Made by a program: the position numbers and the translations under genes | Shown: positions 10,594 to 20,026 of the stretch, piece by piece | How positions within the stretch are numbered: position 1 is the first letter of the stretch | Layout: every line of letters starts with the position of its first letter | Source of the DNA: Scenedesmus sp. ARA3 | Lineage: Eukaryota > Chlorophyta > Chlorophyceae > Sphaeropleales > Scenedesmaceae | Direction: 5' to 3' | Length of the DNA: 24,810 bases | Assembly (NCBI GenBank): GCA_004335835.1 | Contig: RWJK01000789.1 | Span: forward strand, 1 to 24,810 | Notes under the pieces: generated by a model | What the model saw: the letters and a program-made list of their open reading frames with translations, nothing else | The model's database searches: none | Told to the model about the DNA's origin: nothing

Positions 10594-13253
10594 AAGGCTC
10601 AGCCAGCTTGTGCAATGATGCTTGGCATGTGCGGCACAGGCAGCTGTATCCTCACCACTGGACAACACATGAGCTGCTGCACGCATGCTGAAGCAGGCAG
10701 CGCAAGCTGCAGGCACCTGCTCGCCATGCCCTGCTGCTGCTGCTGCTGGGCTCACCATGGTGGACAGCGTGGAGAGTGTGGAGCTGGAGTCGAGTGTGGC
10801 GCCGCTGATGCTGAACTCCAGGCTGCAGTCGGGGCCAGGGGCGGGCAGGTGTGCCAGCATGAGCCCGCTGCAGTCCGGCTGGTGGTGCATGCGCAGCCGG
10901 CGGGGCGCACCCTGCAGGCAGGCAGGCAAGCAGCACAGTCAGTGCAACACCAAGCATGTGTTGCTGGCGTATTGCAGGCCAACGCACAACCTAAGGAAGG
11001 GGAAGGTGTTGCGCAACCAGCCGCCACGCAACAAATGATCCGCGTGCATGGCGTGGGCTGGTGCCAGCTGCATATGCTCAAGCTGTCGGCGATGATCCAC
11101 AGCACAGCGCCACAAGCCGCCCTCACCTGCTGCCCTGAGAACCTGTAGGTCACATAAGCCTCGCTGAAGCTGGTGTGGTACAGCAGCCGAAAGGTAGGCG
11201 GCGCAGGCACGCGCAGGCTGTTGGCGGTGGCCCCGCTGGGCAGCGTCTCCAGTGGCAGGTGCTGCAGCACCGCGTACTGCGCTGGGCTGGCCTGTGCCAG
11301 CATGCCCGCCATGGGCTGGAAGACACCTGGCTCCTGCTGCTGCGCGTTGAGCAGGAAGCGGAAGCTGTGGTGGCCCGGCTGCAGGGACGGCAAGCAGCAG
11401 ACAGCACGAGCGTCAGCAGCAGTTGCAATGATCAACCGAAAGCGCCATGTGTATGGCTGTCAAGCAGGACTGCTGCGTCCTTCTGCTGCCCTTGACACGG
11501 ACAACAAGAAAGCCACACATCGCTGCAAGCAAACAGCAGCTGAGACCCAATGCGCCTTCACGCCGCAGTTGCAGGCGCAGCATTGTGCACTGCTGGTCTG
11601 TGCTTGCTGTCTTGATCTGCTGCAGGCACCCTCCAGCTGCCGCTGCTGCAGGGGCCCCTCACCGGCAGCGACACGTCGCAGTGGTAGGCGCCGTCAGCGC
11701 CCAGCGCCATGGGGATGACCACCTGACAGAAGCAGCAGCAGCAGCAGCAGTGGCGGTGATAAGTACAGCTGCCTGTAAGCTGCCGGCGAATCAGTTTCCG
11801 TCAAGCATGTGACAACTGCACATCACCAACCCATGGACTGACCCCTGCCAGTGCAGCTGCTGTGCTCAAGAGCATGCTCGCAACCACGGCTGCAACAGCT
11901 GCCGTGGTTTGATATCGGTCAGTTGCCGCTGCCAGCTGGCCGCTGTGAGCCTGCTAGGTGAATACCCAGCCTGCCCAGCTGCTGCTGCTGTGTCGAGGCA
12001 GCCAGCCAGCCAGCCAGTGCCTGTACAATGCGTGCCGCACCTGCCAGCCGGTGAAGCTGCCGATGAGGTGCACGCTCTGCTCGCTCGGCCGCGGGCCCGA
12101 AAAGGCTGCAGGGAAGCTGAAGCGCACCAGCTTGCGCCCTGCAGTGCTGTTGTTCACGCAGCCCTGCAGATGGTTGGCAGCCAGCGGCAGCATTGCACCA
12201 ATCACAACCACCGCACACAGTCATCTGCAACACATAGCGTGGCTACTGCTGGTGCCTGCACAGCGGCGGGCAAGCCCCAGCCATAGCTGCTGTTGCTGCA
12301 AGCATCACTGCCGCTGCAGTCTGGTGATGTCTGCGTGTGTGACTTGCAGTCCAGCCAGCAGCGCGCACCTGCATGTCTGCTGCTGCTGCATCTGAGCGCG
12401 CCAGGTGCCACTTGCCGGCCACGTTGTACTTGTACGTCAGCTCCTGCAGGACACATGCACCATGCACAGATCAGCAAGCGCAAGCAGCAGCTGCAGCAGT
12501 CACAGCGCGCATCGTAGGTAGGGATTAGTACAGCGGCAGCCCTAGGCACGCAGGTCAACAGTCGAGTCCAACGTCGACGCCTCCAACCGCCGCTGCTCGC
12601 CCCATGCTGCCAGCTGAGCTGACGCAGCAGCAACTGCTGCAGTTGCGTCATTGTTGTCACAGACTCTTAAAATAGGGCCCTAAATACTAGCCAGGAGTGA
12701 TTTAGCTGCAACCGCCGCTGCGCTGCTCACCCCATGCTGTGATGCATCCAGCTCCAGCACGATGCCTGCCTCGCCGGTCCCAGGGTCGATAGGCAGTGTG
12801 ATGTTGAGGCTCCAGTCATCCCAGGAGCCTGCAGCAGCAGCAGCAAGTCTAAGCATTCCTGCGCTGCACAGGCACTAGCAGAAAGCCAACCAACCGCCCT
12901 GCTGCAGGAAAGCGCACACCTGCCAGCTGCACGGGCTCGCTGGAGAAGAAGTCCGGCTTGAATGGAATGTACTTCTTCTTCCCGGCTCCATGCAGCACCA
13001 GCTTCTGCTGCTGAGGCTCCTGCTGCACCGCGCTCTGCACTAGCTGCTGCTGCTGCTGTTGTTGCTGGGCAGTGGCAGGAGCCTGCTGCTGCTGCTGACT
13101 ACTGAGCAGGCGCAGCCCCGCTGTCCAGAGGGAAGCATCACGTACACGGACACAGTGTCTACGGCCGTGTCTCTGCTTCCAAGGGGCAGGAGCGTGATGC
13201 GCTGCTTGTTGCAGGGCACCGAGCCCTTGCATTGTTGTGGTGTCACAGAGCAC
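7834..13253 (-). CDS. tandem CBM48 (AMPK-type glycogen-binding) modules fused to a sucrose-phosphatase-like HAD phosphatase
   Basis: Exons: 13253-12920, 12828-12731, 12443-12369, 12163-12041, 11722-11663, 11378-11127, 10911-10756, 10529-10347, 9987-9834, 9599-9433, 9097-8933, 8544-8332, 8037-7834. All are GT-AG and in phase, giving 727 aa. The N-terminus is basic and Gln-rich, possibly a transit peptide. Module 1 (about 105-185) has GSWDDW (W114, W117), YKYNVAGKW (W156) and GCVNN, the classic AMPK glycogen-binding pattern. Module 2 (about 198-245) has SVHLIGSFTGWQ and GHHSFRFLLN but lacks the second Trp. Residues about 260-427 are probably beta-rich and may be a third starch-binding-like region (weak). 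The HAD core carries DLDGTL (D430, D432), NTGRS (T474), AGKGRA (K610) and GDSGND (D633, D637), all four motifs of sucrose-6-phosphate phosphatase (S6PP family). The expected reaction is hydrolysis of sucrose-6-phosphate or a related sugar phosphate. The glycan-binding front end suggests starch association, which is an inference. There is no long plant-type C-terminal extension. Confidence 0.85.
10555..10590. repeat. (GCA)12 tract in an intron of the CBM48-phosphatase gene
   Basis: The tract sits between exons 10911-10756 and 10529-10347, just upstream (in coding sense) of the acceptor at 10530. On the coding strand it reads (TGC/CTG)n. Confidence 0.9.
12584..12609 (-). repeat. intronic partial copy of the exon 2 donor region of the CBM48-phosphatase gene
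   Basis: CAACCGCCGCTG (12584-12595) followed by CTCGCCCCATGCTG (12596-12609) repeats the sequence around the true exon 2 end: CAACCGCCGCTG at 12709-12720, a 5-nt insertion, then CTCACCCCATGCTG at 12726-12739. In coding sense the copy reproduces CAGCATGGG, but the donor GT has become GC. It lies inside intron 2, about 125 bases downstream. Confidence 0.7.
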
Positions 13254-13793
13254 AGCTAGGGCTCAGACTTCATTCAAAAAAACCATTCTAGCGAAGAAGG
13301 TGACGAGCGAGGTGCGAAGGATGCTTTGGTTGACAAGGGCTTGCAGATGGACAGGCACCCTGACATAAGTTGCAAGCAAGGTCGCAGCGGCCTCCGTGTC
13401 TGCTCTTGGCTGAACCGTACACGTGCGAGGCGTGATCAGTGGCCTTGCTGCCAGTTTGGACTGCTGGCTTTGTCGTGTCACGTTTGGGTGTCTGCTTTCA
13501 ACCGAGTGCTTGTTCGCACTCGCACCAACAGCCCGATCGCATCCTGGCATCATTATACCATTTCCTACTAGTTTGGTGACTTAGAAATAGATTCAAGCTT
13601 CGAGGCAAACAACGGGCAGTAGTGTGAAGCTGCACTTGCTGACTGTGAACAGCAGAGGCTGGCCAATTGACACGTGTTCCTGCAGCACTAGCAGTCAATC
13701 GCACGAGACGAATAGGAAGTAGAACAAACTGCTTGCTGAAGCGTCCATGCATAGCCTTCTGGGGAGCTGTGAGGCATTGCCACAGCACGCAGC
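13254..13793. promoter_or_regulatory. divergent intergenic region between the phosphatase and lipase genes
   Basis: About 540 bases separate the minus-strand start at 13253 from the plus-strand start at 13794. The stretch is less repetitive and somewhat AT-richer than its surroundings (for example ATTCAAAAAAACCATTCTAG near 13271, and CATTATACCATTTCC near 13550). It presumably holds both promoters. No conserved operator was recognised. Confidence 0.4.
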
Positions 13794-14056
13794 ATGAGGA
13801 GCAGCACACCCTGCACCGGCTACACCACCAGCAACATCAGCAGGCCAGGATCACTGCTTCCCACAGCACAACTCAGCAACCCACGGCGGCAAAGCTGCAG
13901 GACCAGGTGCACTGCTTCTGCCTTACAACCCCGCAGTTTTAGCCGCGCCATGTCCCAGGCGGCGCCTGCCAGCAGCCCGCAGCCAAACCGACGTGGCTGG
14001 GGCTGGCTGCACCCTCTGCACCCTCTGCGCAGCATGGGCCTGCTGCCACGGCTGCT

Positions 14057-14089
<33 letters not shown>

Positions 14090-15928
14090 CAGCCTGCTCA
14101 GCAGACTGTTCTCCACTACTCAGGCTGCTGGCGCGACTGCTGCGGAGCAGCAGCAGCAGGCGAGGCCTGGCCCCAGCCACCTGGTGGTGATGGTCAATGG
14201 GCTGTTCGGGGGGCCAGGTGGGAGGTGCTGCTTTGTTTCTTACTGTGTGGTGCTTGCGTGGCAGAGCAGCAATTGGATGCGGCCCGAGCTCACGTGTTGC
14301 TGGTACGGCATGCAGTTGAATGAGATTCAGTAAGTCATCGACGGTTGCAATCGTGCAGACATCCTAAGGTGCCTTATCACAGCATAGCATTGCCGTGCGG
14401 TGGTGGATTTGAGTGTGATGGCTCAGCAGCATTTAGTCGATGCCATTGACGACCTGATGGCAGCAAGCAATAGGCTCCAGGTGCAGCCGCGCTCGTGATG
14501 TGTGGTGCTGCTGCTGCTGGCGCTGCCGCAGGCAACTGGGACGTGATCGGCGAGCATCTACAGCAGCACTTGGACCCGCATCAGACACTGGTGCACGCCT
14601 CAACAGCCAACTCGAGGTGCGTGGGCCCGCTGTTACTGCCTGCCGCTTGCCGCAGTGACGGCCGGCTGCTGTGCCGTGCGTGCTGCTGCTGTCCAGTGCC
14701 ACCCAGCAGCCAGCACCCCTGTGTCCCATGTGTGCTGCCACTGCAGGTTTGCCGCGGGTGTCGGCATAGACGCATGCAGTCCCTTGCATATTGCTTCTAT
14801 CCAGTGCAGCAGCAGGGTGAATGTAAAATAACTCAGCAATGTCCGCCGTGTGCGCCCCCGCTGCAGGTTTGCCACGTATGACGGCATCGACACCTGTGGC
14901 AGCCGCCTGGCTGATGAGCTGCGGGGCCTGGTGGCGGCACAGCCGGGGCTGACACGGCTCAGCATCGTGGCACACAGCATGGGCGGGCTCATGGCGAGGT
15001 GAGGGGGCAGCAGCAGCAGCAGCAGCCGCAGCAGCAGCAGCAGCCGCAGGGGGCGCATGGCTTGGTGGCAAGGGGAGCTGTCGCGGCATCAGCAGTTGTT
15101 GGCAGGCAAGCGGCAACATTAGACCTGGTGTAGCTACCATCGTCTGCAGTGCAGTGAAACACACAGCACGAGTCAGGAAGCATTGCGAGAGTGTGCAGTT
15201 GCAGACTGACAGGCATGGCCCAGTTCACTTGGACGCAGCCTCTTGGTGCAGCCGGTGTATCTGTTGCTGTCTGTCATCTTTGCTTTCCACCGGCTTCCAC
15301 CGGCTTCACGATTTAGCCGCCACGCACCTGCATCACACCACATACTCGTGTCTGCCGTGCAGGTACGCCATAGGCCAGCTGTACAACCCCGCCAATGGCA
15401 CCATCTGCGGGCTGCAGCCGGCGCACTTTGTCACACTGGCCACGCCACACTGCGGCTGTGATGCTGATGGCGTGGCGCAGGTGGGGTGGGTGGAGGGGAC
15501 GGGGCAATGCAACTGGCAGGAGCAGCACTTTCAGCTACTTCACTTAGTGAACTGACTGGGATTGTACATCGCCAAATCACATTGTTTATGCACCCGCAGC
15601 TGCAGCATAGCACCAAGCATGCTTCTGTTGCTGCCTTCTGGTGCTGGCTGGGAGGCGCTTGCCGTAAGAGCTGTGTTGATGCATCCTGCTGCCTTGGCAA
15701 ATGGTTGATCATGCCCTGCACTCGGTCTTTTCCTGCAATACCCTGTTTGTGCATTTGCTCCTGGCGCCTGCTGCTGCTGCTGCTGCTTCCCCAGGTGCCG
15801 TTCATCGGCTGGACCAGTGAGCTGCCGCTGCTGGGCCAGCAGCTGTTCAGCTTCCTGCAGGGCGTGAGCGGGCCTACTGCTGCGCTGCTCTTCAGGCGCA
15901 CCGGGCAGCAGTTCTTCATGCTGGACGG

Positions 15929-15972
<44 letters not shown>

Positions 15973-18082
15973 TAAATGCAGCAGCCGGCAGTGGTGCCAC
16001 CGCGGCTGCCAACAACAGCAGTAGCAGCAGTGACCTACCTGTGCTGCTGCAGCTGACACAGGACTGCCCTGACCGGGGGCTGTTCTTCTACTCAGCGCTG
16101 GCTGCCTTCCAGAGCCGCACCTGCTACGCCAACACAGGTGGGGCGCGCTGGTGGAGCACCTGGCATGCACCTAGCGGGTGGCACTGCTGCTTGCAGGGCT
16201 GCACTGATGGCACAGGAGAAGCCTAGCATGCTGTGCGCAAGGAGTGACGTCATTTTTTGCAGACGATGTGCTCAAACATGAGCTGCAAACAGCTCCAGAG
16301 CCTGATGTGTATGTGAGCCTGCATCTTGGTGTTGAAAACTCCTCCGCTACAACCTGCATGATCACGTGCGTGTCACTTGCACTGCTGCTGCTGCTTCCTC
16401 TGCTGCTGCTGCTGCTGCTGCCAGGCGCGGACCACCTGGTGGGCTACGCTAACTCCTCACTGCGCAGCCTGGGCCAGCTGCCGCCGCTGCCGCCCGCAGC
16501 AGCCAGCGCCAAGGGTGTGGTGCTGGAGGACCCCCTGCCTGCCGCCTTCTTCCCACAGACATGGCAGCAGCTGCAGCAGCTCTGGCAGCAGCAGCAGCAC
16601 TTGGGCGCGCCTGCTGCTGGCCCAGGTGCAGCCGGCTCTGGCGGCAGTTTGCCATCAGTAGGGGAGCTGCTGGCGCAGCCCTACCAGCCTAGCCACACCT
16701 GGCCAGTGCCGCCTCCACAGGTGACAGCAGCAGCAGCAGCAGCAGCAGCAGGCACAGCTGCCTGGCATGAAATCAGCAAGACCGGAGACAGCAGCAAAGC
16801 GAATGGGAGGGAGCATGTGCCAGCCAAACCTGGACGCTGGGTGCCTGTGCAGCAGCAGCAGCAAGCCACACAGCCAGGGACTGTGGCAGCGCTGGAGCTG
16901 GAGGCAGCAGGTGCTGCTGCTGCTGCCACAGAGGCTGTGGCTGACCTGTTTGCAGCAGGCCAGGAGCGGCACTTGGCGGAGACACCTGCAGGTGGTAGCC
17001 CCCGCAAAGGCGTGTCTAGCCCTGCTGCTGCTGCTGCTGCTGACAGTGCGGATGAGCTGATGCAGCTGGAGGTGCCATCAAACATGCTCGGCGGCAGTGG
17101 AGGCAGCGGCAGCAGCGGCGGCAGCAGCAGCCGCAGCGACAGTGGTGTGTCAGGCGCGGCTGCTGCTGCTGCCGAGGCTGACCTGGCGAGCGGGCTGTCA
17201 GGTGCCGGCACTGCTGCTGCTGCCAGCAGCGCGTCTGCTGCTGATGCTGTCGCTGCTGATGTGGCGGCACTGGCTGCTGGCGGCGCCAGCCGGCCCCAGC
17301 TGGTGGCACACATGCTGCACAGGCTGCAGGTGGGGCTGACGCGCGGCTGGTGCCTGGCTCCACTGCAGCTGCAGCATAGCAGAAGCTAGGGGTCATGTCT
17401 CTCCGGTGTATGCTTGCACTCACGTCAGCTGTGCTAGTCGTGCCATAGCTTCTTATAGATGACTGCCATCCAACCCATTAGCTCACGTGTCATTGGCAAG
17501 CAGCTGCTGACTGAGCATGGTCCCTGCTTGCTTGCTGCTGCTGCTGCTCCTGCAGGAGCTGCCATGGCGGCGCATTGATGTGAGCTTCCAGGGTGCACGC
17601 TTTGGGTTTGCACACAACAACATACAGGTGCGTGGTTGCCCGGCACAGAGCTCAGCACGGGGTTGACAGTGTACAAGCACTACAGCTAGGATGGAAGCAT
17701 TGTGCAGCATGCTTTAGGGTGCTGCTGCAGCGTGCTAGTGTGTGGCAGTGCCGACTGGGCAAGGTCATGTGGCGCACACCTTGCATACTGTTGCGCACAC
17801 ATTGCTGGTGCGGGTTTGCTGCGGCCGCAGGTGACACGGCGCTGGATGAACTTTGAGGGCGCGGCTGTGCCGTGCCACCTGGCGCAGCAGCTGCAGCTGA
17901 TGGAGGCCATGGTGGCGCCAGCAGCAGCACAGCAGCCAGCAGCAGCAGCAGCAGCAGGAGAGGCGACCGGCAACGGAGTAGAGGGTCAGCAGCCACACAG
18001 TGGTGCTGGTCGTGAGGGCAGTATCCCTGCAGCAGCAGGCGCAGACGTTGACCAGGATGTCATTGACGCAGCGGTGGTTTGA
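13794..18082 (+). CDS. DUF676 / ROG1-like putative serine lipase
   Basis: Exons: 13794-14217, 14532-14616, 14867-14998, 15363-15480, 15795-16137, 16425-17329, 17556-17627, 17831-18082. All are in phase, giving about 776 aa. The start at 13794 begins a GC3-rich, Arg/Ser-rich leader; ATG 13950 (GCCATGTCC) is the alternative. SRLFSTTQAAG resembles an organelle presequence. Family marks in order: HLVVMVNGLFG, TYDGIDTCGSRLADEL, nucleophile elbow AHSMGG (S207), ATPHCG, a probable acid in ADHLVGYANSS (D370), and WRRIDVSFQGARFGFAHNNI with the probable histidine H689. Members hydrolyse acyl esters and several act in lipid turnover; the substrate here is unknown. Exon 6 is oddly long (905 nt). It adds about 290 residues of Ala/Gln/Ser/Gly low complexity between the acid and the histidine. 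PolyGln runs also occur near residues 89-98 and 413-426. Confidence 0.85.
14741..14779 (+). repeat. decayed intronic copy of the exon 3 acceptor region of the lipase gene
   Basis: Thirty of 39 bases match the true boundary at 14861-14899, exactly 120 bases away, including an identical CTGCAGGTTTGCC across the splice site. The flanking 25 bases upstream are also similar. An acceptor used at 14746/14747 would enter in the same phase, encode FAAGVGIDACS instead of FATYDGIDTCG, and stop at 14829-14831. Confidence 0.75.
15930..15971. repeat. (CAG)14 tract encoding polyGln in the lipase
   Basis: A pure run inside exon 5, immediately after FFMLDG. It interrupts a region that is otherwise conserved-looking. 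Confidence 0.9.
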
Positions 18083-18346
18083 CTGCCAGCAGTGCCTGAT
18101 GTGTTAGGGTTTGGCCCACCACAAGTTTTGCGTTGAGCTGGTCGTCATCGACCGCACAAATCGTTGCTGATGTGATTTACACTGCTCCTGAGACTACTTC
18201 CTCATTCACCGAACTGTGCCATTGTGCCCAATGTATTGAAAGGTGGTGTTCCGTCCTCGATCTGCTGTTCTGCACCGCTGAATGGCTGAAACAGTCCGCT
18301 AGTGTTGGTATTAGCTCACACATCGAACAGCTGAATGATCACAGCG
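18083..18346. other. intergenic region between the lipase and inositol kinase genes
   Basis: Only about 260 bases separate the lipase stop from the next start, so the 3' UTR of one and the promoter of the other must be compact or overlap. No TGTAA was seen on the plus strand here. An in-frame stop at 18332-18334 limits the kinase start to 18335 or 18347. Confidence 0.4.
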
Positions 18347-19281
18347 ATGGACTCCGACCTACAGCCGTATGAGTACCAGGCGAGCTTCCCTCCATTGCAC
18401 CTCGGCAGTTCTCGAAGGGCTCGCAACGAGCAACGTCGTAAACACAATTATAATACCGACATCAATCTCCTTTACAGGTTGGCGGGCATGGCAAGAAAGG
18501 TGTGTTTGGAAAGCTCATGAGTTGAGCAGCAGCAGCACTGCTGCAGCAGGGTTGTCTGTGGTGACACCATTAACGAGCCTCTACTGCCTGCTGCAGGTGG
18601 TCAGCCGGCATCCCTCAAAGACAGCCAGGGAAGGTTCCTGAAGAGGCTGCAGGTGACTGCTGCGAGGCTGCCAGCTGCGTAAACAGCACAGCACAGGGCT
18701 ACTGCGCAAGCCTGCTGATGCTGCTGCATGCAGTGCTGCTGCTGCGTTACCATTTAATGATGTGCCTCCAATGCTGTTGGCTGCAGGCTGGGGAGCGGGG
18801 CGACCGCGAGGTGGCCTTCTATGCAGCAATCGAGCAGCATCGGCAGCAGGTAGACCCAGCATCTACAGAGGGCAGCAGCAGCAGCGCCGACCCTGACCAA
18901 CGAGCAGCAGCAGACACACCAAGCGATGAACATGAGGCGCAGGCGGCCGCCGTTATGCAGCGGCTGGCGCAGTGGGTGCCCAGGAGCTGTGAGTGGGATG
19001 CTGCAATCAAACATGCTGCAGCTGTCGACATAGAGTTGGCATGTTGCATGTAAGAATTCTGATCACGTTCAGTCGAAGTAGGCGTTGAAATCATGTAGCG
19101 TATGGTAACAATTCATATCGCTGCGGACCAGCGCTGTGCGCTGCTGCCGGCCATGGTGGGCTTTGCGAATACGATGCAGCTTCGGCACAGCACAGGCGCA
19201 CGCCCTGCCACATCGCACTTTGCTTCAATGACAGCCAGCGTGCACTGGCTGAATCATCCTCCTAACAGCCTGGCCTCTGAA

Positions 19282-19317
<36 letters not shown>

Positions 19318-19982
19318 GCCAGTTGGTGTGCGGCAGGTGTGTGGGACCCCCTACCTGGTGCTGGAGGACCTCACGGGGCAGTACAGGCAGCCCTGCATAC
19401 TGGACGTCAAGGTAGGTGAGCGTGTAAATTGCTGCTGCTGCTGTCATAGCAACGGTTGCTGTTGTTGCTGCTTGAGCATCCAGCATCTGCACCGGCTCAG
19501 CTGTACGGCATGCGTCACTTTATGCGACCAGGATGCTCGCCACGCACACGCACCCTGTCAATAGCAGCGTGGTGGTATAGCTGCTTCAGTTGGTGCAATG
19601 GTGACATTCCCTGGCTGACTGCGTGCCTGCCTGCCTGCCGCCTGCCTGCACGTCTGCCTGCGTGCTGCGCCAGCTTGGTTTTCGCACGTGGTACCCCTGG
19701 GCCAGTGACAGCCTGCAGCAGAAGTACAGGTGGGGGGCCTTCACAGTGGACTTGGCACGGCACAGGTGCTAGGCAATGCAGGCGACCCATCACATGTCAG
19801 CAGGGGCATATTCAAGCACATACAGAACGCGGTTGCATGCAACAGGCGCCATCACACCTGACACAGCTCCAGGGGTGCATCAAACGCCTGCAATGCCTGG
19901 GTGTGACGCCAACCTCCCTGCAGTCCCTGGGCGCCCCTACCAGACACAGGCAGCAGCCATCTGCACACTACACATCAGCGCG

Positions 19983-20026
<44 letters not shown>

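Noticed and set aside
16244..16424. Upstream extension of the lipase exon 6 frame
   Set aside because: The frame is open from 16244, but joining exon 5 directly to 16425 restores the expected ANTGADHLVGY. The extension is largely a CTG-derived Leu run typical of the acceptor tract.
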